From assembly GCF_003937945.1 (NCBI RefSeq), contig NZ_RSEC01000058.1, forward strand, positions 1,364,001-1,428,000: a stretch of 64,000 bases of DNA. Direction: 5' to 3'. The notes beneath the pieces were generated by a model. That model was not told where the DNA came from and ran no database searches. It worked only from the letters and a program-made list of their open reading frames with translations. Below are positions 25,141 to 34,379 of the stretch, piece after piece (the stretch's first letter is position 1; the number at the start of each line of letters is the position of its first letter). The stretch comes from Amycolatopsis eburnea. GTDB taxonomy: Bacteria; Actinomycetota; Actinomycetes; Mycobacteriales; Pseudonocardiaceae. The translations under genes and the position numbers were made by a program.

Positions 25141-25187
25141 ATGAAAGGGTCGTTCATGTCGTCTGGCGAGGTGAACGACTCGTTCAT
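25141..25187. repeat. Palindromic intergenic repeat, family A
   Basis: ATGAAAGGGTCGTTCA (25141-25156) pairs with TGAACGACTCGTTCAT (25172-25187) at 14 of 16 positions. The second arm contains the perfect palindrome TGAACGACTCGTTCA. A closely similar copy with perfect arms is at 63801-63851, so this is a dispersed repeat family. Confidence 0.75.
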
Positions 25188-25327
25188 GACATCGCGGCCG
25201 GTCGGCGCTCTGTCGTATCCGGCCGGCTGGCCGGCGTGGGCGGTGACTGATGTGGCTGCTGGGCCTGGTGTTCTGGTTCCGGCGCGGCTCCGGCGGCGCG
25301 CCCGGCCTCCGCGGCGGCCCGGCCCGG

Positions 25328-25380
25328 GTCTTGAATGAGTCATTCAGGACCTCCGAAGACCTGAATGAGTCATTCAAGAC
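25328..25380. repeat. Palindromic intergenic repeat, family B
   Basis: Two 21-base arms (25328-25348 and 25360-25380) share the core TTGAATGAGTCATTCA and pair at 20 of 21 positions around an 11-base loop. The flanking GTC/GAC and the internal TGAA-TTCA pattern resemble family A, suggesting a common origin. Confidence 0.75.
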
Positions 25381-25463
25381 GCCACCCGGGCCGTGGTCGC
25401 CGGACGCTGAAAACTTTCTCCCGCGGCCGGGAACTTGACCGGCGGTCACCCGGTTCGCCGGGC

Positions 25464-25778
25464 ATGGGAACTTGGCTGGGGCTCGCGCTCCCGGGTGGCG
25501 TCGTGATCCTGCTGGTCATGGCCGCGATCGAACTGCGGCCGCGCAAGGACGGCTCGCGCTTCAAAGCCCGGCTGTCTGCGACGTACATCGAAGAGACGAC
25601 CGCCTTCCTCTACGGCACCAAGCGGCGTGAGCTGGAACACCGGGAAACCATGTCGATGCTCGTCGAGCAGGACGGCGAAGGGGCGCCTCCCTGGCGTGAC
25701 GTGGACTTGGACGCCGGGATCGCCCGGATCCGGCCCCGTTCGGACCCGCCGGAGCCGGAAAACGGCCAGCTACAGTGA
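25464..25778 (+). CDS. Small membrane protein, DUF6191-like
   Basis: 104 aa from the ATG at 25464. One N-terminal membrane helix (LGLALPGGVVILLVMAAIE) followed by a cytoplasmic domain with SATYIEETTAFLYGTKRRELEHR and PPWRDVDLDAGIARI. This arrangement matches the small actinobacterial family I recall as DUF6191, whose function is unknown. It ends four bases before the cobG ATG, and a TACAGT hexamer overlaps its stop codon. Confidence 0.65.
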   Translation: MGTWLGLALPGGVVILLVMAAIELRPRKDGSRFKARLSATYIEETTAFLYGTKRRELEHRETMSMLVEQDGEGAPPWRDVDLDAGIARIRPRSDPPEPENGQLQ

Positions 25779-25782
25779 CCCC

Positions 25783-26859
25783 ATGCCGACCCCAGCACGT
25801 GTGCGAGCCGACGCGTGCCCTGGTGTTTCCGCACCGCACGACGCCGCCGACGGGCCACTCGCGCGGGTGCGGCTGCCCGGCGGCACGATTTCCGCGGCAC
25901 GGCTGCGGGCGCTGGCCGACGCCGCCGAGGCGTGCGGTGACGGCGACCTCCACCTCACCTCGCGCGGCAACGTCCAGCTGCGCGGCGTCACCCGGCCCGG
26001 GCTCGCCGAGCGCCTGACCGACGCCGGCCTCTTGCCCTCGCCGTCGCACGAGCGGGTCCGGAACGTCCTCGCGTCGCCGCTGAGCGGGCTTCGCGGCGGG
26101 CTCGCCGACGTCCGGGGCCTGGCCGAGTCGCTCGACCTCGCGCTGTGTGCGGCACCGGAGCTGGCCGAGTTGCCCGGGCGGTTCCTCTTCGCCTTCGACG
26201 ACGGCCGCGGCGACGTCGCCGGGGAAGGCGCCGACGTCTGCTGGCGCGCGACCGGTCCGGACGAGGGCACGCTGCTGCTCGCGGGCGGCGACACCGGGCG
26301 GCGGGTGGCCCGCGCCGATGCCGTCGCCGCCTTGATCGACGTCGCGCTCGAGTTCGGCCGGGTGCGCGGGGCCGCGTGGCGCGTCGCCGAACTCGACGAC
26401 CCGGCGTGGCGGGGGACTCCCGTGCCCTTCGCGGACACCGAAGCCGTGGCCGGGGTGTTCACGCGGGACGACGGCGGTCTCGCGGCGGGTGTCGTGCCGC
26501 GGTTCGGGCAGCTTTCGGCCGCGCAGGCGCGGGCGCTGGCCGGGTTCGGGACGGCGCTGGTCACGCCGTGGAAGTCCGTGGTGCTGCCGGACGCGCCCGC
26601 GGACGTCTTCGAGCGGCTGGGTTTCGGCGCGGAGGCCTTGGGCACCACCGCCTGCATCGGCCGCCCCGGCTGCGCGAAGTCGCGTGCCGACGTGCGTGCC
26701 GACGCGGTGTTCCGGCCGGGCCTGCGCGCGCACTTTTCGGGCTGCGAACGGCGGTGCGGCAAGCCGTCGGGGTCCCACGTGGACGTGGTCGCCGAAGCGG
26801 ACGGATATCGGGTCGACGGTCGTTGGGTGCCGCTCGACGAGGTGAAGGGAATGCTGTGA
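25783..26859 (+). CDS. cobG: Precorrin-3B synthase CobG
   Basis: 358 aa. A nitrite/sulfite-reductase-like protein with ferredoxin-like half domains (HLTSRGNVQLRGV early) and the 4Fe-4S/siroheme-type Cys motif CIGRPGC...CERRC near residues 285-325. CobG uses O2 to make precorrin-3B, a hallmark of the aerobic pathway. A TACAGT hexamer lies 7 bases before the ATG, which suggests leaderless transcription. Coupled to cobH by GTGA. Confidence 0.95.
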   Translation: MPTPARVRADACPGVSAPHDAADGPLARVRLPGGTISAARLRALADAAEACGDGDLHLTSRGNVQLRGVTRPGLAERLTDAGLLPSPSHERVRNVLASPLSGLRGGLADVRGLAESLDLALCAAPELAELPGRFLFAFDDGRGDVAGEGADVCWRATGPDEGTLLLAGGDTGRRVARADAVAALIDVALEFGRVRGAAWRVAELDDPAWRGTPVPFADTEAVAGVFTRDDGGLAAGVVPRFGQLSAAQARALAGFGTALVTPWKSVVLPDAPADVFERLGFGAEALGTTACIGRPGCAKSRADVRADAVFRPGLRAHFSGCERRCGKPSGSHVDVVAEADGYRVDGRWVPLDEVKGML

Positions 26860-27479
26860 TCGACTACCTGCGGGACGGTGCCGAGATCTACCGGCACTCG
26901 TTCGCCACGATCCGCGAAGAGGCGGACCTGGCGATCCTGCCCGACGACGTGGCCGGGCTGGCGGTCCGGATGATCCACGCCTGCGGCATGGTCGATCTGG
27001 TCGACGACCTGCGCTACACCCTCGACGTCGTCGAGTCGGGCCGGGCCGCGCTGGAAGCCGGCGCGCCGGTCCTGTGCGACGCGCAGATGATCGCCAGCGG
27101 CGTCACGCGCCGTCGCCTGCCCGCGGCCAACGAAGTGCTCTGCACGCTGTCGGATCCCAGCGTGCCTTCGCTGGCGGAGCGGATGGGCACCACGCGCTCG
27201 GCGGCGGCCCTGGAACTGTGGCGCGACAAGCTGCCCGGCTCGGTCGTGGCGATCGGCAACGCGCCGACGGCGTTGTTCCGCCTGCTGGAGATCCTCGACG
27301 AAGGCGTGGGGGCCCCCGCGGCGATCATCGGCGTGCCGGTGGGCTTCGTCGGCGCCGTGGAGTCCAAAGTGGAGCTCGCGAAGCGCGCCCCGGCCCCGTA
27401 CCTGGTGGTGCACGGGCGGCGCGGCGGCAGCGCGATGGCCGTCGCGGCGATCAACGCACTGGCGAGCGCCGAAGAATGA
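26856..27479 (+). CDS. cobH: Precorrin-8X methylmutase CobH
   Basis: 207 aa, GTG start overlapping the cobG stop. It moves a methyl group from C11 to C12 to give hydrogenobyrinic acid. The catalytic His lies in RMIHACGMVDL; LCDAQMIASGV and GVPVGFVGAVESK are further family motifs. Length is typical (about 205-210). Coupled to cobIJ by ATGA. Confidence 0.96.
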   Translation: MIDYLRDGAEIYRHSFATIREEADLAILPDDVAGLAVRMIHACGMVDLVDDLRYTLDVVESGRAALEAGAPVLCDAQMIASGVTRRRLPAANEVLCTLSDPSVPSLAERMGTTRSAAALELWRDKLPGSVVAIGNAPTALFRLLEILDEGVGAPAAIIGVPVGFVGAVESKVELAKRAPAPYLVVHGRRGGSAMAVAAINALASAEE

Positions 27480-28966
27480 GCCTGGGCAAGCTGTACGGCG
27501 TCGGGCTCGGCCCCGGCGACCCGGAACTGATGACGGTCAAGGCGGCGCGGCTCATCTCGGAAGCGTCGGTGATCGCGTACCACAGCGCACGGCACGGCCG
27601 CAGCATCGCGCGGTCGGTCGCCGAGCCGTACCTGCGCGAGGGGCAGATCGAGGAGAAGCTCGTCTACCCGGTCACGACGGAGACGACCGACCACCCCGGC
27701 GGTTACGAGGGCGCGATCGCGGACTTCTACGAGCTGAGCGCGAAACGGCTCGCCGAGCACCTCGACGCAGGCCGCGACGTCGTCCTCCTCTGCGAGGGCG
27801 ACCCGTTCTTCTACGGCTCGTACATGTACATGCACGAACGGCTTTCCGGCCGGTTCGAAGCGATCGTCGTGCCCGGCGTGACGTCGGTGAGCGCGGCGTC
27901 CTCGGTGCTCGGCCGCCCGCTGGTGCAGCGCGACGAGGTCCTGACGGTGCTCCCGGGCACCCTCCCGGCCCCGGAACTGGCCCGCCGCCTGGCGGACACC
28001 GACGCGGCGGCCGTGCTGAAGCTGGGCCGGACGTTCGGCTCGGTGCGCGAGGCGTTCGCGGAGGCGGGCAAGCTCGACGACGCCGTGTTCGTCGAGCGCG
28101 CGACGTGGGGACAGCAGCGGATCGAGCCCCTCGCTGACGTCGATCCCGCTTCCGTGCCGTACTTTTCCTTGGCGCTGCTGCCTTCGCCCGCCTATGCCTC
28201 GCGCCAATCGCCCGCTCCGGCTCCGGCTCCGGCCGCGTCCGGCGGCGAGGTCGTGGTGGTCGGACTGGGGCCCGCGGGGCCGGAGTGGCTGACCCCGGAG
28301 GCCGCTGCCGAGCTGGCCGAGGTCGAGCACATCGTCGGCTACGGCCCGTATGTCGCCCGGGTACCGCAGAAAGCCGGGCAGCAGCGGCACGCGTCGGGCA
28401 ACCGGGTCGAAGCCGACCGCGCCCGCGAGGCTCTGTCCCTTGCCGCCGCCGGTGCCCGGGTGGCGGTCGTTTCCTCGGGCGACCCGGGGGTGTTCGCGAT
28501 GGCGTCGGCGGTCCTGGAGCAGGTGGCCGCGGGCCACGGCACCGGGGTGAAGGTCCGCATCGTCCCGGGCGTGACGGCGGCCCAGGCGGCGGCGTCCCGG
28601 GTGGGCGCGCCGCTGGGACACGACTACTGCGTGCTTTCGCTGTCGGATCGCTTGAAGCCGTGGGAGATCATCGAGAAGCGGCTGGACGCGGCGGGCGCGG
28701 CGGACCTGGTGCTGGCGCTGTACAACCCGGCGTCGCGCACCCGGACGACACAGCTGTCCGATGCCCGTGACGTCCTCCTCCGCCACCGCGCCCCGGCGAC
28801 ACCGGTGGTGGTCGCGCGGGACGTCGGCGGCCCGGAGGAGGACATCCGGATCACGACGCTCGGGGACCTCGATCCGTCCACAGTGGACATGCGCTGCCTG
28901 CTGATCGTGGGGTCCAGCCGCACCCGGGCGGAAGCCGGTGTCGTCTGGACCCCACGCAGCTACTAG
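27476..28966 (+). CDS. cobIJ: Fused precorrin-2 C20- and precorrin-3B C17-methyltransferase CobIJ
   Basis: 496 aa, two tandem tetrapyrrole methylase domains. Residues 1 to about 240 are CobI (GVGLGPGDPELMT, CEGDPFFYGS, PGVTSVSAASS). A Pro/Ala linker (SPAPAPAPAASGG) leads to CobJ from about 258 (GLGPAGPEWLTPEA, SSGDPGVFAMAS, PGVTAAQAAAS, LYNPASRTR). Both use SAM. The fusion is usual in actinobacteria. Its stop TAG forms the left end of a repeat element with inverted ends. Confidence 0.96.
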   Translation: MSLGKLYGVGLGPGDPELMTVKAARLISEASVIAYHSARHGRSIARSVAEPYLREGQIEEKLVYPVTTETTDHPGGYEGAIADFYELSAKRLAEHLDAGRDVVLLCEGDPFFYGSYMYMHERLSGRFEAIVVPGVTSVSAASSVLGRPLVQRDEVLTVLPGTLPAPELARRLADTDAAAVLKLGRTFGSVREAFAEAGKLDDAVFVERATWGQQRIEPLADVDPASVPYFSLALLPSPAYASRQSPAPAPAPAASGGEVVVVGLGPAGPEWLTPEAAAELAEVEHIVGYGPYVARVPQKAGQQRHASGNRVEADRAREALSLAAAGARVAVVSSGDPGVFAMASAVLEQVAAGHGTGVKVRIVPGVTAAQAAASRVGAPLGHDYCVLSLSDRLKPWEIIEKRLDAAGAADLVLALYNPASRTRTTQLSDARDVLLRHRAPATPVVVARDVGGPEEDIRITTLGDLDPSTVDMRCLLIVGSSRTRAEAGVVWTPRSY

Positions 28967-29130
28967 TGTCGCGCGTCGCGAGTCGTTTCACGGCCGGGCC
29001 GAGCGCCCCAATGTGGCGTTCGGTGCGTCCAGCGCACCCAATGTGGCGTTCGGTGCGTTGGACGCAACCAACGCCACATTGGGGTGCATTGCCGGGGCGC
29101 TGTCACCGAACCTCGGACGCACGACACTAG
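28963..29130. repeat. 168-bp inverted-end repeat element between two convergent stop codons
   Basis: Ends CTAGTGTCGCGCGTC (from 28963) and, inverted, CTAGTGTCGTGCGTC (to 29130) match at 14 of 15 positions. The TAG stops of cobIJ and of the sedolisin gene are both inside these ends. The interior has CCCAATGTGGCGTTCGGTGC twice, 30 bases apart (29007 and 29037), then the inverted CGCCACATTGGGG, the same family as the array at 45632-45834. It may act as a bidirectional terminator or be a non-coding mobile remnant. Confidence 0.7.
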
Positions 29131-31100
29131 CCGAGCCCGGTCAGGAACGCGGCTCCGTTCGGGGTGCCGATGCCCGTGACGTCGTCGTAGCCGTCGCGGA
29201 CGTGGATCGTCAGCACGGCGTCGGCGTCCAGCGAACGCAGGCTCGCCGCCGAGTACCCGGCCGAGGCGTCCACCGAGTTGTTGTAGTTCACCCGGGCGAC
29301 CGCCATCGGCGACGGCGGCTGCTTGACGTCGTGGAACGCCGAGCTGCCCGCTTTCCCGTACAGCAGCGGGTTGGCGAAGCCGAACGTGCGGCCCGCCCGC
29401 TGCTGCGCCAGCGCGACGAACGCGGCGAACAGCGGAGACGCCAGGCTCGTGCCGCCGATGCGGTACTCGCTGTACTTCGCCGTGCCGTCCGGGAACGCCT
29501 GCGTCTGCCCGACCAGGAAACCGGTGTTCGGGTCGGCCAGCGCGGCCACGTCCGGCACCGCGCGCATCGGCTGCGGGCGCGCGCCGTTCGCCGTCGCGAT
29601 CGCGTTCGGCACCACCCCGGCCTGGTACGCGGGCTGGGCGAACAGCCGGCTCGTCCCGCCGCCGGCACCGCCGAAGAACTCACCCGGCGGCGCCGGCACC
29701 CAGGCGCCGTTCGTCAGCGTCGACCGCCCGGTCTCCCAGCCGGTCTCGAAGAGGTACTCGCCGTTCTTGCCGACGCCGAGCGACGTCCCGCCGACCGCGG
29801 TCACCCACGGGCTCACCGCGGGCCAGTCCGGCGTCGCGTTCGGGAAGTTCGCGGCGACGCCGTCGGTCTCGTCGGCGTTGTCCCCGCTGGAGAAGTAGAC
29901 GCCGATCCCGGTCGCCGCCGCCTCGATGAGCGTGTCGTTGAACGGCTTGACGTAGCCGGTCGGCAGCAGCTCGGTCGAGAACCCGTAGGAGTTCGTGACG
30001 ATCGAGGCCAGGTGCTGGTCGACGACGTGGTTCATGGCCGCGTCGAGGTCCTGGTAGTTGTTCGGCGAACCGACGTAGACGATGTTCGCCCCCGGCGCGA
30101 TGCTGTGCACCGCTTCGACGTCGAGGGTTTCCTCGCCGTACCAGCCCTGCGGGTCCTGCTTCGGGTTCTGCGGGCGGTTGTACACGCCCGGCGGCACCAC
30201 CTGGCTGAACTGGTTGCCGGACAGCTGCGGCAAGCCGTGCAGGCGGGAGTAGCTGTTGACGTCGGAGAGGATCGTCGGCGAAGCGTAGGCGTCGATGATC
30301 GCCACGGTCTGTCCGCTGCCGTTGGTGCCGGAGGCGATGGCCTGCTGGACGCCGTACGCGCTCTGCAGCTGCGCCGGCGTGTACCCGCACGGCGCCCACG
30401 GGTTCGGGTGCCCGTAGGCGTCCGGCACCTTGACGCCGTCCGGGGTGAGCGTGGTCGCGGTGGTCTTCTCGCCGTAGTAGGCCGAGCACGGCGGCGCGTT
30501 GACGAAGGCGGGCGACGGCGTCGCGGCCGGACCCGCGGACGGCTGCAGCAGCGCGAACGACTCGTCGAGCCCGACGACCGCGCCGACGCTCGACGGGAGG
30601 CCGGCGGGCAGCGAGAGGTCCTGCTCGGGCGCGCGGAGCGTCTTGCCGGCGACCTTGTACTCGCCGAAGCTCGTGCCGAACGCGGCCGCGGCCTGCGCGA
30701 CCGTGCCCTCGGCCTGCACGTACCGGCGGTTGCCCGGGGTGTAGCCGACGTCGAAGCCGGCCTTGCGCAGCCACTGCTGCACCGCGCTCACGTCGTTCTG
30801 CGACGGCGCGAACCGCTGCCGGAACTGCGCGGCCGTCAGGAACCGGCCGTACCCGGCGGAGCCCGGCGTCGAGACGCTGCTCGCCGTGGCGGCCGCGTCG
30901 CCGCTCCAGCCGAGGTAAACGCGGAACGCGACATTGTCCGCCGCATTCGCCGCCCCGGTCCGCGCGGACGATTTCGCCCAGGCCGGGGTGCTGCCCGGCA
31001 ACGGCGTCCGCTCGCTCGCCGTGGCGGCGCCGGTCAGGAGACCTGCGGTGGTCAGTGCTGTTGCGGCCAGTGCGACCAGCCGGATCACGGGTCTGCGCAT
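29127..31100 (-). CDS. Secreted sedolisin/kumamolisin-family (S53) peptidase
   Basis: 657 aa; ATG at 31100 chosen since it opens a signal peptide (RRPVIRLVALAATALTTAGLL). A pro-kumamolisin activation domain extends to about residue 200. Catalytic Glu/Asp lie in EETLDVEAVHSIAPGA, the oxyanion Asp in YFSSGDNADE and the nucleophile in GGTSLASPLFAAF; the C-terminal DVTGIGTPNG is the usual calcium site. Such enzymes are acid-active endopeptidases and mature by self-cleavage. Confidence 0.94.
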   Translation of the reverse strand: MRRPVIRLVALAATALTTAGLLTGAATASERTPLPGSTPAWAKSSARTGAANAADNVAFRVYLGWSGDAAATASSVSTPGSAGYGRFLTAAQFRQRFAPSQNDVSAVQQWLRKAGFDVGYTPGNRRYVQAEGTVAQAAAAFGTSFGEYKVAGKTLRAPEQDLSLPAGLPSSVGAVVGLDESFALLQPSAGPAATPSPAFVNAPPCSAYYGEKTTATTLTPDGVKVPDAYGHPNPWAPCGYTPAQLQSAYGVQQAIASGTNGSGQTVAIIDAYASPTILSDVNSYSRLHGLPQLSGNQFSQVVPPGVYNRPQNPKQDPQGWYGEETLDVEAVHSIAPGANIVYVGSPNNYQDLDAAMNHVVDQHLASIVTNSYGFSTELLPTGYVKPFNDTLIEAAATGIGVYFSSGDNADETDGVAANFPNATPDWPAVSPWVTAVGGTSLGVGKNGEYLFETGWETGRSTLTNGAWVPAPPGEFFGGAGGGTSRLFAQPAYQAGVVPNAIATANGARPQPMRAVPDVAALADPNTGFLVGQTQAFPDGTAKYSEYRIGGTSLASPLFAAFVALAQQRAGRTFGFANPLLYGKAGSSAFHDVKQPPSPMAVARVNYNNSVDASAGYSAASLRSLDADAVLTIHVRDGYDDVTGIGTPNGAAFLTGLG

Positions 31101-31271
31101 CACTGAAAAGTAGTTCCGGGAATGGGAACCGACGAGTTTCGTGATCGAGTCGATGCCGGTAATGGATATCTCGGGCGTCGCCTTTTCCGCCCTATTGTTT
31201 CGCGCCACTGAGGGTAGAGCGACGGCTGGTACGCGCACCCGGTCGGCGGTACCGGAGGTCCGCCGACCGGC

Positions 31272-34200
31272 TCAGCGCGTCGGGTCCTTGCCGTTCGGCT
31301 GCCGCGGCCCCGGACCCGGCGACCACCAGCCCGGCACCGTCTTCTCGCCGTGCACCAACGTCGGCGCGATGCCTTCGGTGAACGGCTCGATCTGCAGCAG
31401 CTGGCCCCACGACTGGCTCGGCTGCCCGATCAGGTAGCTCGGGACCTCGGGCTCCTCGGCCAGTTCCTCCAGCCACCCGATCGGCCCGCCGTTCGTCGAC
31501 GACGCCCAGTTCGCTTCGTCCGCCAGGCCGCCTGCCGTGATGCGGTAGGCCGGGACCTGGGAGATGCCGTCGTGGGACGTCACCGGCTGGACGCACGGGT
31601 ACACGAACGACGCGGGCCAGTCCACGTACACCGGCTTCGAGCCGATGCGGTCGGTCAGCGTCGTGAAGGTCGGCACGCGCGGGGCCGACGCCGCGATCCA
31701 GCCGTCCTCGGTGAGGTCGTTGTCGACGATGTTGATGCGGACCGCGTTCGTCTCCGGCGGGAGGTCGCGCAGGTTGATGCGGGTGTCGTTCCAGCCGCCG
31801 GTGCCCGCGCCCGGCGGCAGCATGAACTGGCTGCGCAGGACCTTGACACCGTCGGGGGTGTTGACGCCGTAGTCGAGGCTGACCGACGTCGGGCGGCGGG
31901 CCGCGCCCGCGGTCGCCACCACGACCTGGCCGTCGGCCGGCTTCTCCGTCAGCGCGTACCAGTCGCTGCGCAGCCGTCCGGCGCGGGTTTCCGGGTCGAG
32001 GAAGCTCGACCACATCGGCACCTTGTCCGGGGTGAACCCGTGCGGCGGCTCGGCCAGCGGGTCCTTGTCGTCGACCGGGCGGGTGTGGAAGCCGGTCTGG
32101 ACGCGGCCGTTGTCCTGGTCCGGGTTCGGCAGCGGCGAGTTCTCCTGCGGCTTCTCCGCGACGGTCCGCTGCTCGGACTGCGTGTGCAGGATGCTCGTCG
32201 CCGCGTCGCGCTCGACCATCACGTGGTCGGAAAGGTTGCAGCTCTTGCCGAACAGGTGCCCGACGTTCGCCGCGCCCAGGCTGTAGCTGCCGGCCTGGTT
32301 GTGGATCGCCCACGCCATCGTGACGAACTCGCCCGCCGCCACCAGGCCGCAGACCACCACCAGCGACAGCGACCCGAGCCGCAGCGCGCGCAGCCGGCCC
32401 TCCTGCACCGGCGCGGGCGCGCCCGGCCGGTGTGCGCGGACGTTCTCGACGAACGCGTACACCCCGGCGATCGCCGCCGCCACCAGCAGGATCGTCGACA
32501 GCGGGATGCCGCCGATCGACGGTGCCACGTTCGTCCACTGGACGCCGAGGCGCGAGACGAACCAGTAAGTGTTCGGCCCGGTCGCGGCCAGCGCGGCGAC
32601 GACCAGCAGCCCGGCCAGGAACGCCGCGCGGTTGCGTTTCGACCGCAGCACCGTCGAGCTGGTCGCGAGCGCGGTCAGCGCCGCCATCGACGCGCCGACC
32701 GCGGCGAACGCGCCGAAGTGGTGCGTCCACTTCGTCGGCGTCAGTGCCAGCAGCAGGAAGAACAACGCCGTCGTGCCGATCAGGCGGCGCGCCGGGCCGA
32801 GCGACGCGCCCTGGATCCGGCCGCGGCGCAGCAGCATCACCAGGCAGGTGGCCGTGCACAGCACCACCAGCAGCACCGGGAAGCGGCGCGGCGCCGAGCC
32901 GTCGGGCAGGCTCTCGAACAGCAGCTGGTAGCGCGCGAGCTCCTGGAACCACGACAGGTTCGGGCCCACCTGGGTGCGGATCCGGGTGGCCTCCTGCACG
33001 GTCGCGAACGTCTGGTCGGCGAACACCACGACCAGCACGAGCAGCCCGGCCGCGGCGACCGGAGCCAGCACCGGCAGCCAGCCGCTCTCGGTCGCGCGCT
33101 GGCGCACCAGCTTGAACAGCGGCCGCGCGGCGACCAGGAACGGCGCCACCGCGATCAGCCCGGTCGGCGTCGCGGCCAGGGTGAACCCGGCCGCGGTCAG
33201 GCCGAGGCACAGCGGCAGCAGCCGCCGCGTCACCAGCGTGCGCTCGACCGCGCAGATCGCCAGCAGCGAGCCGAGCGCGGCCACCGGTTCCGGCCGGACG
33301 CCGTTGTTGTAGGGCATCCACCAGATCAGGAACACCGTCGCGGCCGCCCAGCTGGCCGGGCGGCTGGTGCGGATCTGGGTGCCCAGGCGCGGCATCACCT
33401 CGCGGCTGATCAGCAGCCAGCTGAGCACCCCGAGCAGGAACGACGGCAGGCGGATCCACGGCGGCACCGTGCTGACGTGCGTCATCAGCTCGAAGACGTG
33501 GTAGAACCAGCCGAACGGCGCCTCGGCGACGCCGAACCAGCGGTGGTAGTTCGTCAGGTAACCGGTCGCTTCGGTGACCCGGGCCATGGTCAGGATGTAA
33601 CCGTCGTCCGAAGTCACCGGCCCGATGAAGACCCACGCGCCGAGCGCGGCGATCACCGTGGCGTCGCGCAGCGTCAGCCGCCACCAGCCGACCGGCGCCC
33701 AGCGCGGGGCGCGGCGCGCGAAGCCGGAGTCGCGCCGCCAGACCGCGATCATGCAGCCGATCAGCGACAGCACGGCGACCACGCCGACGACGATCTTCAG
33801 CGCGGTCGGCGACGTCTGGTAGCGGGTGTCCGGCACGACCGAGACGTGCAGGCCGGCGATCGGGTCCTTGCTCGAGTTGATCGAGGAGTAGATGCCGACG
33901 ACCCGCGGGCGGACGTCGCCTTCGGCGTGGAAGATCGGCGTCCCGGCCACGGCCAGGGTCATCTGCGTCGCGTCGACGTCCAGCTCGACGTCGCACTTCT
34001 CGGCGGGCAGCGGCTGCTGCGCGATCTGCTGGCCCTGGCTGGAGGCGAACAGCACGCCGTTGTCCACGCGCAGCTGCAGGCCGACGCCCTTGCCGGCGTT
34101 CGGGTCGGTGCGCCCGTCCGGCACGGTGGCGAAGAGCAGGCCCGGGCCGTTCGTGCGCGCGTCGACCGAGCGGATCGCCGCGCACGGCAGTTCGGCGCGC

Positions 34201-34361
34201 AGGTCTTGCGCCCAGTACCCGGTCAAGGGCGCGTTGACGGAGCGGGTGTCGCTGCCGGTGGGCCAGACGACCTCCGCCGTGTCCTGCACCACCGGCAGGA
34301 AGGGGAAAGCCAGCGCGCACAAGGCCGAGAGCAACCCCAGCGCTACGGCAATCAGACGCAT
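31272..34361 (-). CDS. Arabinosyltransferase of the EmbA/B/C family
   Basis: 1029 aa. An N-terminal extracytoplasmic region, about 13 membrane helices, and a large C-terminal outside domain with carbohydrate-binding character. The GT-C catalytic pair is in GPVTSDDGYILT (Asp252, Asp253). Emb proteins add arabinofuranose from decaprenyl-phosphoryl-arabinose to arabinogalactan or lipoarabinomannan. Only one emb gene is here; which paralogue it is cannot be decided. It starts 18 bases after bluB ends, so it may be read from the cob promoter. Confidence 0.94.
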   Translation of the reverse strand: MRLIAVALGLLSALCALAFPFLPVVQDTAEVVWPTGSDTRSVNAPLTGYWAQDLRAELPCAAIRSVDARTNGPGLLFATVPDGRTDPNAGKGVGLQLRVDNGVLFASSQGQQIAQQPLPAEKCDVELDVDATQMTLAVAGTPIFHAEGDVRPRVVGIYSSINSSKDPIAGLHVSVVPDTRYQTSPTALKIVVGVVAVLSLIGCMIAVWRRDSGFARRAPRWAPVGWWRLTLRDATVIAALGAWVFIGPVTSDDGYILTMARVTEATGYLTNYHRWFGVAEAPFGWFYHVFELMTHVSTVPPWIRLPSFLLGVLSWLLISREVMPRLGTQIRTSRPASWAAATVFLIWWMPYNNGVRPEPVAALGSLLAICAVERTLVTRRLLPLCLGLTAAGFTLAATPTGLIAVAPFLVAARPLFKLVRQRATESGWLPVLAPVAAAGLLVLVVVFADQTFATVQEATRIRTQVGPNLSWFQELARYQLLFESLPDGSAPRRFPVLLVVLCTATCLVMLLRRGRIQGASLGPARRLIGTTALFFLLLALTPTKWTHHFGAFAAVGASMAALTALATSSTVLRSKRNRAAFLAGLLVVAALAATGPNTYWFVSRLGVQWTNVAPSIGGIPLSTILLVAAAIAGVYAFVENVRAHRPGAPAPVQEGRLRALRLGSLSLVVVCGLVAAGEFVTMAWAIHNQAGSYSLGAANVGHLFGKSCNLSDHVMVERDAATSILHTQSEQRTVAEKPQENSPLPNPDQDNGRVQTGFHTRPVDDKDPLAEPPHGFTPDKVPMWSSFLDPETRAGRLRSDWYALTEKPADGQVVVATAGAARRPTSVSLDYGVNTPDGVKVLRSQFMLPPGAGTGGWNDTRINLRDLPPETNAVRINIVDNDLTEDGWIAASAPRVPTFTTLTDRIGSKPVYVDWPASFVYPCVQPVTSHDGISQVPAYRITAGGLADEANWASSTNGGPIGWLEELAEEPEVPSYLIGQPSQSWGQLLQIEPFTEGIAPTLVHGEKTVPGWWSPGPGPRQPNGKDPTR

Positions 34362-34379
34362 CGGCGCAACGCTAACGGG

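Larger units (their letters stand above)
25107..25463. other. Intergenic stretch with two palindromic repeats
   Basis: No convincing gene lies between the ABC operon operator and the small membrane protein gene. It holds the palindromes at 25141-25187 and 25328-25380, and is otherwise without recognisable structure. Confidence 0.6.
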
